Below are positions 34,002-45,884 of a stretch of DNA of 64,000 bases, one piece after another. Every line of letters starts with the position of its first letter. The first letter of the stretch is position 1. The notes beneath the pieces were generated by a model that saw only the letters and a list, made by a program, of their open reading frames with translations, made no database searches and was not told the DNA's origin. The stretch is from Sciurus carolinensis. Taxonomy: Eukaryota > Chordata > Mammalia > Rodentia > Sciuridae. Where the stretch lies: the NCBI RefSeq assembly GCF_902686445.1, contig NC_062219.1, positions 42,435,056 through 42,499,055 of the forward strand. The letters run 5' to 3'. The position numbers were made by a program, and so were the translations under genes.

Positions 34002-34969
34002 GTTTCACATTATGAAACATAGAGAAAATAATATATGAGGAATATTTATTTAAATCAACTTAATATTTTATTATGATGCAATAGCTCTAAGAATGAGCAG
34101 TTAAATTACTGATCCATCTATCTTGTTCTATCTGAGTCAAATCATCTATCTGATTTAAAAATATCCTTTGCTGGTGAAAGAAAATTTTGTAATTTACAAA
34201 TAGTGATGATTTCAAACCACAGTTTGAAAAAGAAGCATGCTGCTAGTGGACTTATGTTGATTCCAAATTTTAACAAGTTATAGTAATCAATAGAGTATAC
34301 AGCAATGTAAGAGGGATAGAACAGGATAGAGTCTAGAAATAAACTCATTCATTTATGAAAAAAATGATTTTTGGCAAAGATACCAAGACAATTCGAAGGG
34401 AAAGGATAATATTTACCACAAATGGTGCTGGAACAAATAGATACCTATATGTAAGCAAAATCCACAAAAACAAAAACAAACTTAGATGCTTATATCATGC
34501 CAGACTCAATAATTAAATAAGCATGTATCTTAGATTTAAGTATGAAAAGTAAAACTATACAAATTTTAGAAGGAAACATAGGATAGACTATTTGTTTTCT
34601 TGAACTTTTAGAAAGGAAAAGTAAGAACAAAACAAAATAAAAACTATATTCTTCTCCAGAACCTCCAGAAAGGACCACTGCCCTGTAGATCCCTTGACCT
34701 TAGCCTAATAAGGCTTGTATCAGACTAATGACAATAGTACTATACAATAGTAAATTTGTGTAATCATTAAATTCTTTCAATATTTAAGACTTCTTAGACA
34801 TGTTTCACAAAACCTGAGCTACAAAATTAAAAATTAATAAATTTGATTTCATCCAAATTAAAAACTTGTGGTTTTCAAAAGACATTGTTAAGAAAATGAA
34901 AATACAAGACAGATTGAGGGAAATATTGGGAAATCATATATAAGAATGGACTTACATTCAGAAAGTCTT

Positions 34970-35503
34970 AGTTATCTAGTTCCACATGCTAAAGTGTTCT
35001 CATATTTAACTTTTAAAACATCAAGTCATGCAGTTTCTGAGGGTCAGGAATCTTGGAGTGGCTTAGCTAAGAGGTTCTGGCTCAGAGGCTACTGTGAAGT
35101 CGGCTGAGGCTGCAGTTACCTGCAGTTAGAGTGTGTGCTTCCATGCCCACTCACGTGGTGGCTGGCATGCCTCAGTTCCTTGTTGACTCTTGGCAAAATA
35201 CCTCAGTTCCTTGTCTTGTGGTCCTCTTCATAGGCCATCTAATCATTTTCATGACGTGAAGCTGGATTTTCCCTCTTGAATGATGAAAAGAGGTGACAGG
35301 GGAGTAAGAGAGAAAAAGAATAAGTAAAGAAATCAAGAAAAAAGCCATTATCTCTTATAGCCTAATCTTCGAAGTGATATACCATCATTTCTGCTGTGTG
35401 ATATTGGTCCTATCAGTCAGACCAATCCTGGGACGGTAAGGAAGGCAATACACATGATAATGAATCCCATAAGATAGTGTCATCTTAGAGGCTGGCTATC
35501 AAA
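34970..35503 (-). mobile_element. MLT1 LTR (ERVL-MaLR) inserted in L1M
   Basis: The minus strand starts near TTGATAGCCAGCCTCTAAGATG and includes GGATTGGTCTGACTGATAGGACC, a GTATATCACTTCGAAGATTAGG block, AACTGAGGCATGCCAGCCACC and, near the 3' end, ATTCCTGACCCTCAGAAACTG. L1M sequence flanks both sides, proving insertion into it. A short partial duplication (CTCAGTTCCTTGT) lies inside at about 35172 and 35203. Confidence 0.8.
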
Positions 35504-36055
35504 CAAAGTATGTAATAAGAGGACAAATAACAAGGCAATGGACAAAGTAGTTTAATAGACACTTCACCAAAGAAAATATGTGAATGACTATAAAGCACAT
35601 TAAAACATGTTCAACATCATTAGTAATTAAGATAATGCAAATTAAAGTAACAATGATATATAATTACATACAGTAGAATAACTATAATAAAATAGACTGG
35701 CCATACAAAATATTGGCAAATATGTGGAGAAACTGGATTCATTCATTGCTGATGGAGATGTAAAATGGTATAGCCCCTTTGAAGAACGGCTTTGTAGGTT
35801 TTAAAGGTTAAACATCCACTAGTATATGACTGAGCAATTCTAATATAGGCATTTATTCAAGAAAAATGAAAATATAAATCTGCACAAAGACTTGTACATG
35901 CATGTTTACAATACCATTACATAGTCAAAAACTAGAATGCATACAAATGCCAAAATATAGTGCATGCAATGGAATAAAATAATAATAAAGGAGAATGACC
36001 GATGGAAGCAAGAAAATACATCCCAATGACAGCTAAATGAGAGAAGCTATTTTTG

Positions 36056-36539
36056 TGAGTTTTCTTTTGCTGTCATAATAATGTTTACAAACTTAATGAC
36101 TTAAAACCACACAAATTTACTATATTATAGTACTATAGCCATAAATCTCACACACATCTCACTAGGCTACAGTCAAGGTGTCCATAGGGTGGTTGTGTTC
36201 CTTTCTGGGGGTTTAGAGGCAAATATTTTTTCCCTCTAGAAACTGCTTACTATGGCTTATGGCCCCTTCCTCCATCTTCAAAGCCAGTAGTGACAGTCTT
36301 GCCCACCTTACACCTCTTTGGCCCTTCTTTCATTACTGTATCTCTCTGATGTAGAGGAGAAAGTTTCTGTGTGGTTAAGGATGATGTGATTAGATTGAGC
36401 CCACCCAGATAATCTTCCTATCTGAAAGTCTATTCACATCACCAAGTGCCTCTTGATGTGTGAGATAACATTCACAATACAAGGATTAGGGAGTGGACTT
36501 CTTTGGGGGCTTCCATTCTGCCTACCACATCTTTTGTAT
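36056..36539 (-). mobile_element. MLT1 LTR (ERVL-MaLR) inserted in L1M
   Basis: The minus strand starts TGTGGTAGGCAGAATGGAAG, continues with AGTCCACTCCCTAATCC, GATTATCTGGGTGGGC and ATGGAGGAAGGGGCC, and ends near GTTTTAAGTCATTAAGTTTG. It is flanked by L1M on both sides. Old and noncoding. Confidence 0.85.
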
Positions 36540-36789
36540 GAAATTTCTAGAAAAAGCAGAACTAAATACATGAAAATTGTGTCAGTGGTTGTCTGGGACT
36601 GGAGATGGATACACATTTCACTGAACCTGGACATGAGAGAGATTTTTAGAGTGAGGGAAGTCATCTGAAATTGGATTGTGATCAAACTTGCACAATTCTA
36701 AATTTTACACAAAATCACTAAGTTATATACTTCCAATGGGTGAATTTTATGGAATATAAAATATACTTTAATAAAGGTGTTAAGTAATT

Positions 36790-37985
36790 TTAAATAAGTA
36801 GAACAAAGCAAAAGAAAATAACGTATTGAAGTAATTAATATTATAAAAATAAGCACTGATCAATAAGGAGCTCTTATTTGGGATTGTGACTCCTGAAGAA
36901 TTTATTTCCTCCCAATCACCTGACTATTTTGGCTCATAATAATTACACAATCTATTAGCATATAATGTATTAATTATCTGCTGATCTTAAGTAAATTTTG
37001 ACAGAAGTAAAAAAAACTATTGTGCACAGTGTAAGACTTTTGTACTCAAAGACCTACAAAAAGGCCTTTATTTGAATACTTCCATTGGATGAATTATAAA
37101 CTTGTGAACACAGAGGCTAGAATCAGATTTCTGACTGTTCCATTCCATTGTACACAGAAAAGTATGATTCATTGTGAAGATTCATAACACATCCCATTTG
37201 TCAATTCATTTTTCCCTCATAAATAAATGGTAAATCTCTTTTCTACAGTTTCCCTTGCCTGGCAAGTGGTAAACCAGAACTCTGAAAACTGAGTCTTTTC
37301 TAAGTGCATAAACTAATGTACATAGACTTCATTGCTTAAAAGACTAAGTAGTTGACATGTATTTGCTTCCCAAGAACTCAGGAGGGTTATGCTACCCTCT
37401 GCCCCTTTGTTAGTTATGACTCATTAATTTATTCTGATTTACCTTAAAGGTATGAATAAGTTAGTTAACTGAAGGTGTGAACAGGTGGGTGGCACAGCAG
37501 GAAGTCTGATGCTGACATATTTAACTACAGGTGTTAATGTCTCACTGTGGCTGTTCCCATGATGACATTCATTCTGTTTTTACTTTGTGCCTTGAGGTCT
37601 CCTATAACTGAAGATGTAATGTCTGTGGATTGCTCTGAGATGAAAAGTTTATCTAAGGAGAAGGTATTACTGTACCGCAGAAGCATCTCCTTTAAAGCTT
37701 GTCAAAACAATGCTGATGGGAGTGAGAGAGCCTTAATGGGCCATGTCAACATGCTCTCACCTTGAAGGACAAGAATGTGAGAATTAGCACCTACTTCTCT
37801 TAAATGCTCCTTCAAATAAATGAAGAAAGCATAATTGTTTATCTGATTTATTCCCTTTTATTATTTTTTACTCTAATTTTTCCCACCCTATTCTTATTAT
37901 TGGGGAGTTTTAAAACTCCCTTAACATTAATGGTCAAAAGTAATTCAGAAACACCAGATTTCTTTTTCTATGAATTGATTGTGTT
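36790..37985. other. No recognisable feature
   Basis: Unique-looking sequence. The plus frame at 37547-37765 begins with a hydrophobic MAVPMMTFILFLLCALRS stretch, but no homologue is recognised and no splice context supports it. Confidence 0.4.
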
Positions 37986-37986
37986 G

Positions 37987-38034
<48 letters not shown>

Positions 38035-38036
38035 AT
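37987..38036. repeat. (AC)n followed by poly(A)
   Basis: An AC run at about 37987-38012 is followed by about 24 A. This could be the remnant tail of a retroposon whose body is no longer visible. Confidence 0.95.
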
Positions 38037-38039
38037 CAG

Positions 38040-38599
38040 AAGCAAAATAGATACTCCCTGAAAAATGTAATTTTAGAGACATTCATCAATGTCTGTATCT
38101 CACTTATTCTTTGTCAAGTAGGGTTAATAAAAAGAAACAACTTTTCTCATTCTTTCTGTAAGCATAAGAGATTAAAAACATATTCATTTCTAATTAAATT
38201 GGTGTAAATGCTTGAACTATGAATAAAGAGATTCATCCTTCATTTGACTAGGCTTTGCCAGTCTGATTCAATAATACTTTTTTTCAGTTTTAAAGTCCTT
38301 ACCAAAGCAATTTTATCCTTTTAAAAAAAATATAGCCTGAATTTAATTACAGATTAGAGCAGTTTCTGTTACCAAAATGGCTTTGAAGAGTTTCAATTAA
38401 TTGGAATCAGATAAAATGTATGTTCTATAACCAGTTTTAAGGGTGCTATTAAAATAAAACCTGACAAACATCAGAATTTTACTTCTGACCTGCTTCTCAG
38501 AGAATTTATTTTTATCCATAATTTGAAAAAGTCCTACAAGGAAACTCTGGTCTTCAGAAAAGACAAACCCAGGTAGAGGAAAATCTTTAAGAAGTTATT
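38040..38599. other. No recognisable feature
   Basis: AT-rich unassigned sequence before a B1-dID. Confidence 0.4.
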
Positions 38600-38782
38600 G
38601 GGCCGGGCACAGTGGCACATGCCTGTAATTCCAGCAATTTGGGAGGCTGAGGCAGGAGGATCTCAAGTTCAAGGCCTTAGCAACTTAACCAGATCCATTC
38701 TCAAAATTTAAACAAACAAACAAAAAAAGGGTTGGGGATGTATCCCAGTGGTAAATTGTGCCTGGGTTCAATTCCCAATACC
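38600..38782 (+). mobile_element. B1-dID dimeric SINE
   Basis: Left: GGGCCGGGCACAGTGGCACA, GGGAGGCTGAGGCAGGAGGA and CTCAAGTTCAAGGCC, followed by an A-rich linker (CAAA)n. Right ID half: GGGTTGGGGATGTATCCCAG and CCTGGGTTCAATTCCCAATACC. It is followed by an A/GA-rich tail ending in (GA)n at about 38801-38825. This is the best preserved B1-dID here and a strong lineage marker. Confidence 0.93.
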
Positions 38783-38829
38783 CAAAAGAAGGAAGAACAA
38801 ACAGAGAGAAAGAGAGAGAGAGAGTGAGT

Positions 38830-39740
38830 GTCCAGTGTTTCATATTTCTACTTTTCAGTTGATATATTCATTTTTTGAAAACTAAATGTTATGTATAGGT
38901 GATATTGCATCTTGAAAACCAGAATAAGAAGATGTGGCAGAAGGAACAGTCAGGAAATCTGGATTTCCACTTTATTGCTGCTAAAAGAAATTGTGTGATC
39001 CAGAAAAAAGTCCCTATGTCCATATCACAAAATAACAAAATTGACTTCATGTACTCTAATGAAACTAAACTCTAAAATTCTATTCCCAAACTCAACATGT
39101 TAATAATTATTCAAGTGGGGTGAACAATCACCTCCAAATTTTAGAAATTGGATCTCAAATTCCAGGACTGTTCATGAAACCATGGGTATAGGAGTGGATG
39201 TGAGCAAGGAAGGAGCCAGGAGAGCTGTGCGAAAATTTCTCACAGCTGAAACACAAGGCCTAATTCTTAAAATTTTCCACATCTCAGTTTTTGGTCCATT
39301 AGAAAGACTATAGGTGAAAAGGGCATATTCCTTAGATCCTGGCATTCATCTCATTACAAAGAGAAATGGGAAAAATAAATTCTCAAAATGGGACAAAATT
39401 CTTAAGTAATTCTCATTTCCTCTTTACTCCCCCACCCCCAGTCAAGCCACACAAAACATTTTTTCCCCAATTAGAAGTAACTAGTTGTAGCTATTTCAGT
39501 TTAGGTAAATGTCACTGAGTGGCATTTCCTGAGAAAAGTTCAGTAGACCAACCCAAAAGTACTAACATTTTTTCCCCCTCAGTCTTCAATGTTTTTTATT
39601 TTAACCTCTTTTCAATTGTCTTAGTATAAAAGGCAGATGTCTAAATGGCAGAACTATAAGGAGTTCTGTAGAACAGTCAGTAGATGAGTAACTAGAGGTG
39701 CCATTTTCACCTGGAGACTGAAATAAGACTTTCTCCTGGT
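38830..39740. other. No recognisable feature
   Basis: Unassigned sequence; no gene evidence. Confidence 0.4.
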
Positions 39741-39744
39741 AGCC

Positions 39745-39815
39745 ATTGCCAAATCCTGTTCTGGTACAGTGTCTGGTGAATGGGAGGGACTCAAGAAACG
39801 TTTGAGGAATGATGA
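39745..39815 (+). mobile_element. MIR-like 3' fragment
   Basis: GGTACAGTGTCTGGTGAATG followed by GACTCAAGAAACGTTTGAGG resembles a decayed MIR 3' end. Confidence 0.35.
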
Positions 39816-39819
39816 GAAT

Positions 39820-41865
39820 TCATTCCTCAAACTGTCTGTGTCAGTCTGTCCCTGCTCTCTGTTTGGGGGGGAGGGTGGTTTGCTTGAGTAAGTGGCAAAC
39901 AAAGGTCATGGGAAAAATTTATTTTACCTGTTACTTTCTCTCTCTCCAAGCTTTCTACCAGTTCTGATAAAAATGTCCTCTGCACTTTCCCTGACCATAT
40001 AGTCCCCAAATTTCTACATCACAAATATTAGAAGATAAAGTATCTAAAATTATAAGTTCTCTAACCCTGTTTTTCATCTGACCCACAGTTTGGGCTAAAT
40101 AATAAAATCCTGAAGCCAATGGAATGTTTAAATTTTGGTTGGCTGAGGCTGAATGTTTTATGATTTTTGTCTTACAGTTTAAAAAATTGTATGTACTGGT
40201 ACAGAAAAATATTGAATAGTTACTTACTGGATAAGTGACTTGGAGTGTGCACTGAAAGCTGTTTGAGGAAAGAATTCACTATAAAATTTGGTTGGTTCCT
40301 ACAAAGTCTAATGCTTGAGCAATTCATTTAAACTTATCTGTATTCTCAAATTGCCCCTGTTTTGCCTCCTGCCATATCAGATGCAATTTCATGAGGTTAT
40401 CTCTTGAAGGAAGAGCTTCTTGTCAAATACAAAAATAAGAATCAGAGATAAAGAGGTGGAGTTTCCTGCCTGAAATCAGCCAACAACATGCTGTGTCCAT
40501 TATGATCCCTCCTGTTCAGTAAAGTGGAGATTGCCAGGCACTGCAGCAAATGGAGTTTCCCTGAAGATCAAAGCAACGTAGGCTGCTTTGACAGACTCTA
40601 TGCTCCCTATTTTCATTTCCTGTAGGTGGTGAGCTCCTAAATTCTAGTAATTATCAAAGTCTCTGATTGAAGCAATTTGTTTCCTTCCTGACACTGAAAA
40701 TGTCAAAAAAGCAATGTAAAGTTCTGCTGTTCAATGGCCCTAACTTTATAGCTCATTTGTAACCATTCTAGTTAGTTCTAAGGTGGTAGGAATCAGAATG
40801 TTTTGTTTTAGGGTTTCTTTGAAGTTTCTTGCTGGAGTTTATTTTTAAACAGCCTTATGGATTTGTTTTATATTCGTAAATAAATTGGATCGCTCCTAAT
40901 TCTTACTTACCAATTATACCTAATTAATTATAGTTGGCAGTTATAATTATGAAAGTATATGTGATCCAATCATTTTTTCGGAAAATTTTGTAATTCTGTG
41001 ATCTTCTAATTAAATTTCAAAATTAAAATTGGATCCCAAACCATTCTTATGTCAAATAGTTTAAAAAGAATAAGCATGAGTAAAGAATGCACTCTGTTTT
41101 TCATTTTTATAAATCCTAGGATTGCTAGACATTGGGAAGAAATTTTTAAGAGTGAATCATTTGTGAATATGTGAACGTGCTTGTGATCATTTGAGACCTA
41201 ATTGTCACATTTTCAGCAGATGAGATATTTTAAATAAATACATAAAACAATAGTAATTAATACTATAATTGGTATGCAGGTTAATAACTGAAACAGGAGG
41301 TAAACATTAAATAGAATCATAGGCTCTCTATCACAGAACATTAGACTGGAAATAAACCTACAAAAACCTCCCAGTAGAACTCCTACATTTTAAAAGTTGA
41401 CAAAATTCAATTCCAGAAGAATAAACTGTCTCATTTTAGATTTTCAGCTAGTTGTTTAGTTGAGGCAATAATCCATATCCTCTACTTTTCATTCACTTCA
41501 TTTGCCATGTTTCTAGACATACTAACTGAAAAACAAAAGCAGCTACAAATGTATTGAACTATTCATATAATTAGTAATTTAAATAGTCTGAAGTTAAACC
41601 TTGATATGTAGATATATGACTGAACATACATTAGGCAGTTTTACATCTTTAGGTTATGTTCAATTACTTATTTCTTAATATTTATTTCTTTGACACAAAC
41701 ATAATTTTGACAATAGAAAATATTTTAAAAGGTGAAACATCCACAATTTTCATCATCGAATTACAAAATTTTTATTTTTAACTTCTAATACTTATCCAAG
41801 CTTACATATTTTCTGACATTGTAATAATAAAGTAATATAATTTTGTTCTGCTTTTAAACTTACAG
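39820..41865. other. No repeat or gene called (about 2 kb unique-looking DNA)
   Basis: Contains a possible inverted MIR scrap at 40435-40500 (GATAAAGAGGTGGAGTTTCC) and a TAATTA-rich patch at 40915-41012 discussed as a possible conserved element. Confidence 0.4.
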
Positions 41866-41869
41866 TCTA

Positions 41870-42165
41870 CAAAGACATTGTCAAGTATTACATAATGTTC
41901 ATAATTATTACTTCAGCAACTACATAATATTTCATTGACTTATTCTGATATTTATCCAACCATTTCCATCTTATTGAGAAATTAGGTCATTTCCAACATT
42001 ACTATAAATAACACTACTGTGAATTTTTGTATGCATTGCTCTCTCTTTTTGTTATTCTTTAAACTATTTCTCTGTGAAAAAAAATCACTGGATTTTAACT
42101 AGTTATGAATATTTAGATATCAACAGCACTCACAGGGTATTTTGCCAAATTGTATTCCATGGAGG
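41870..42165 (-). mobile_element. Probable old L1 ORF2 3'-end relic
   Basis: The antisense L1 pattern is faint: ATAATATTTCATTGACTTATTC, ATTTATCCAACCATTTCCA, GGTCATTTCCAACATTACTATA, ACACTACTGTGAATTTTTGT and TTTTGCCAAATTGTATTCCA. Divergence is high, so a moderate call. Confidence 0.5.
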
Positions 42166-42288
42166 ATATATACTGTAGTTATGCTAAGGTCATAAAGGCT
42201 ACTGTGATTGAACAATCCACTTCCACTGTCACCTGATGTGGAACCTGAAAATACTAGAGAAGCCACAGTTATTGATACTGATACTGTG

Positions 42289-42347
42289 ATACTGTGTAGA
42301 AGGGCAGGCAGTGTGTAGACTCATACTGTGTGTAGAAGGGCAGGCAG
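42289..42347. repeat. Imperfect local duplication of about 23-25 bp
   Basis: ATACTGTGTAGAAGGGCAGG (from 42289) recurs at 42323 as ATACTGTGTGTAGAAGGGCA, both continuing to GGCAG. Copies differ by a 2-bp GT insertion, with an 11-bp spacer. It is preceded by a (GATACT)n-like stretch. Confidence 0.85.
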
Positions 42348-42879
42348 AAGTCTATAAAGATAATTTATAGGACATTTCAAAGACCGCCCCCCCCATTGTC
42401 TTTCTGAAATTTCCAGGAATATAATTTCTCAGTAACTTCTTAAGGAGTTAGGTTAATAAAGGTAAGGCATTTGTAGACCAAGAAAGGTAAAGCAATTTAA
42501 AGTGAATATATATACAGATTATACTTTATACAATTAACTCTTATTACCAATTTTAATTCTAAGCAAAGGCTCAATCCTCCAAATAAGCACTAAGGAAGAG
42601 GTTGAGAACATTAAACTATTAAGTGAAAGAAAATAGGAAAGTGAATTTAAATATCTCTTAGGTCACACATTATGTTCCCTACACAAAGCACACTCTAGTT
42701 AATGAGAAAGTTGTGCTTTTTCACAATTCTTTAGGATTCAGTCCCAAGATTCACAGGACTGTGTTGATTGATTTACTTGCTTATTGTGGTTCAACAGTCC
42801 TTTCCTGGGAAAAGCAACCATATAGCTACTACTGACTGCAAAGCTGCTGTGTCCTAGCTGCTTTCTTTGGTACTTCTTG

Positions 42880-43045
42880 TTCAGAACCTCATTTAGTTCT
42901 CACAACTCTATATGGCATTGTTTATTCCCTTCATGTTTTATACATAGAATTCAAGGCCCAGGATGTTTAAGTATTTTGCATAAAGTCGAAAGTTCTAAGT
43001 TATGAAATGGCAGAGCAAGATCCACCCTTCTCTGAGCGACTGCTA
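42880..43045 (-). mobile_element. MIR relic
   Basis: Inverted MIR order: AACCTCATTTAGTTCTCACAAC, TTTATTCCCTTCATGTTTTATA, AGAATTCAAGGCCCAGGATG, ATGAAATGGCAGAGCAAGATCC. Confidence 0.6.
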
Positions 43046-43049
43046 TTTC

Positions 43050-44465
43050 AAGTACCTCTTCATGTGGTACTGTCACAGTGAGGGGGGATTTCTGCTAGAA
43101 TATGTTAATAACTTTTCTGGGATATCTGAATTATATTGTGATTTTTCCATTCATAAAATTTGGAAAACCTTTTGGCTAATTCTTTTTCTCAGAAAGTTAG
43201 TCACATTGGGCATTAACTCCATTGTTTTATGTGTATCCAGGAAAATACAAATGGGAACCACAGTAGTGACCCAACATGAACTCTCTGATGTTTTATGAAA
43301 TGTTACATTTTGCACTTAATCTTCATGACTGAAGTGTACTAAAGTCACAACACATATTCCAAATCAGCAGTTGTGTTGCCAGTAGAATCTCGACAATACT
43401 AATTCAGAGTTAACAACCACTCTGATTCATCTCTTCAGATTCAGATCCCATAAAAACAAAGGATGAAGTCTCATGACTTGTACTGAAATGTCTCGAAATA
43501 TAATTCATAAAAAGTAATTAAATCTGAAGATGTGCTTGGGTCTGAATATACCTGTGTCATAAGTGCAGAGACCTCAGATTTAATGACTTCAAGTCATCAA
43601 ATTAATTAAGTTGATCTTGCAGCAAATCATTTAAAATCACTCTCAAGAATGTACGTAGTGTTAGCTGTAATGATCTTGGTACAAAGTTAAGAAAAAACAC
43701 TTTTCATTGCTTCAAAAACTTCACCCAAGGAAAGATTGGATGGATACTAAGATTTTTAAAGTTTAAAGAATTTCACCACAAATTTAAGAAGGGGAAAATA
43801 CTAACTGTGCAATTTATATATTATTAGTGAATGTTTAATATAAAAATACTCATACTAGAGATTCATAAGAAAACTATTTGAGTCTATAATAGGGAGAAAG
43901 ATACTGGCCAGGAATAGATCTTGAAATTTTAACTGCAAAGAAAGAAATTTAACTGCCTATCCAGACTGCTTTTATGTAGATCTTTAAATTCTATATATTT
44001 AGTTACAAATATGTGACAAGTTAAGTCCTGTAAAGGGGAAAGAACAGGGTTTCATGTAGGTGCACACAACCCTGGAAATCTGCTTGTAAATTGTTTGGCT
44101 CTTAAAATGTAATTTTTCATAGAAAATATTTCAAATTATAGCCTCTCCCCACCTGAAACCCATTGAAGGTAATTAAGTTGAACTGTGGTTATACTTGAGA
44201 CAGAGTTCTGATTTCAGGGAGGAAAGAGGCAGAGAACGTGTATTTACTTCTCTTTTTCTGGCTACAGGGCTGGCTCTGGATAAAATTTGGCATAGGCAAT
44301 GTGTCCAGGAATTCATACTTCTTTATATTTATTCCTTTCTCCCCTGAATGTTGTCTGCTGGTTGGTGTTCGTGTGTGTTATACCTACTTCCTGTTTTAAA
44401 CCATGCTTATTGGCACATTATCCAGCACATCTACCTAAGTACTCTGTGCCTCAAGATCACCCCTG
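43050..44465. other. No recognisable feature (about 1.4 kb)
   Basis: Unassigned. The plus frame at 43002-43298 begins inside the MIR relic and has no recognisable product. Confidence 0.4.
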
Positions 44466-44469
44466 CCCC

Positions 44470-44540
44470 TCTTGCCCCGACGACAGTGCCTTGCAAACAG
44501 AAGGTGCTCAATAATTTTTCACTGAAAGAATAATTGAAGG
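44470..44540 (+). mobile_element. MIR 3' fragment
   Basis: CAGTGCCTTGCAAACAGAAG and GTGCTCAATAATTTTTCACTG match the MIR 3' pattern. Confidence 0.5.
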
Positions 44541-44849
44541 AAATAGAAACAAAAAGGATGTGGAGCTCACTGAGCCTCTGCCCTACAGCCTCTTCACTTT
44601 CTCTACTCCTACATTCTCAGCTCCTCTTTAAGTTTCCTATGTTTGTTGTTCTCTGAAATGATTTCCTTGGGAGCAAGAGCCTGAGTTCCAACAAGTGTGG
44701 TAAGGGTGGACTATGAGGGCAGCAATGCAGACATTCTAGAGAGTTTCAGAGCTGAAGATGAAAGACGCACCTTATTTTTAAATGATGTAAATGATGAGGC
44801 TGCATAGCTCCAAAGGCCATTATGAATCAGTGGGAAACAAGGTAAGTAC

Positions 44850-45240
44850 AACCGTCTCAGACTTACTTCCCACGTGCTCCAAACAGTGGCAGGACCTTTG
44901 AGCAGTCATCTGTCTGTCCTGTCCAGTGTGGCGAGGGAAAAAAGGAAATCATTCAGCTACTATGCTCCTGCTCTACCACCGCAGAGTTGACGTACTGGAG
45001 GTGGAGCCTGTGGTAACTCCTGGGCGAGGTGCCCCTTAGGCCTTTCCTGGGCTGCATACCTATCTCATTGCTAAACTGCGTCTGGTTAGAAAGTCCATGC
45101 ACATGCTCTTGTATGGTCAAAAGAAGAGACACCTCCTCAGTACAGAACTCACTCAAGGCCGGACCTGGGCACATGGCAGGCTGCTGGCCAAAATGTGCCC
45201 ACTAAGCCCCTAACAAATGAATCATGAATCTGGGTGACTG
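44850..45240. other. GC-richer, CpG-containing unique segment; function unknown
   Basis: Noticeably more GC-rich than its surroundings, with about 8 CpG in 390 bp. A minus frame (44953-45174, 73 codons, starts MCPGPALSEFCTEEV) spans much of it but matches nothing I know. It could be a regulatory element, an exon of a noncoding RNA or an unrecognised repeat. Confidence 0.3.
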
Positions 45241-45421
45241 GAGAGACAAATGTTTACCGTGGAACAGTAACAAAAAGTCTGGGCTTTTTGCCATTTAGGA
45301 ACAAAAAAAGAAAAAGCATGAGCTTTCTTGTCCTTTCCTGGATAGAGTGCTAAGAATGTGTAGTGCATTATGAGATGGCAGACTGAATGTGTAGTGCATT
45401 CAGTCTTTGGTGGGGCATACT

Positions 45422-45469
45422 GGAAAAAAAAAAAAAAAAAAACCCAAGATTTTTTTTGTAGGATATATA

Positions 45470-45510
<41 letters not shown>

Positions 45511-45533
45511 TACACACACACATACACATATAT
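45422..45533. repeat. Poly(A) run and (TA)n/(CA)n compound repeat
   Basis: About 20 A at 45422-45442. An interrupted (TA)n then runs from about 45464, with a TG interruption near 45491, into (AC)n to about 45533. Frames in this tract are low-complexity artefacts. Confidence 0.95.
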
Positions 45534-45684
45534 TCTTTTGTAATGACAGACTTGGTTTTATCATAAAACAAAGTGGGATGTTACTATTACAATCTGCCCA
45601 TTTTTCTATCACATCCCTTTTTTATTTAAGGCTATAGAGCAAGTAGTCTCTGTTTTACTCATTGAACGCCAAGAATGAAGAGAA

Positions 45685-45880
45685 TAATATAATGTTTATG
45701 AGCAGAGGCTATTACTCTGCTCACTATCAATTCCAGCTATGCCACTAGCTAGCTGTGTGACTTCTGGCAAGTTACTTAACATCTTCCTCTCTGGTTATTA
45801 AAATTAGACAATATGTTTATACATGTTAAGAACTAAGAACAGTGCCTGCAATAGATTAAATTCTCCATAAATGTTACTTG
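45685..45880 (+). mobile_element. MIR SINE, nearly full length
   Basis: In order: GAGCAGAGGCTATTACTCTG, CAATTCCAGCTATGCCACTAG, the core CTAGCTGTGTGACTTCTGGC, AAGTTACTTAACATCTTCCTC, GAACAGTGCCTGCAATAG and CTCCATAAATGTTACTTGAA. The best preserved MIR in the window. Confidence 0.85.
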
Positions 45881-45884
45881 AACA

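Larger units (their letters stand above)
34270..36785 (+). mobile_element. Decayed L1M ORF2 3' half and 3' UTR, split by two MLT1 LTRs
   Basis: Plus-strand ORF2-type sequence in order: GATACCAAGACAATTCGAAG, TACCACAAATGGTGCTGGAAC, TTTTAGAAGGAAACATAGG, then (after the first LTR) AATAGACACTTCACCAAAGA, AAACATGTTCAACATCATTAG, ATATGTGGAGAAACTGGATTC, GATGTAAAATGGTATAGCCC and AATGGAATAAAATAATAATA. After the second LTR the L1 3' UTR appears: GTCAGTGGTTGTCTGGGACT and GGGTGAATTTTATGGAATAT. LTRs at 34970-35503 and 36056-36539 are later insertions. Stops in all frames; dead. Confidence 0.85.

Noticed and set aside
37547..37765. Secreted protein with signal peptide
   Set aside because: The hydrophobic start is suggestive, but the rest is unfamiliar, and no splice or promoter context was found; likely chance.
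45222..45637. Overlapping frames on both strands around 45.2-45.6 kb
   Set aside because: They translate poly(A), (TA)n and (CA)n tracts; low-complexity artefacts.
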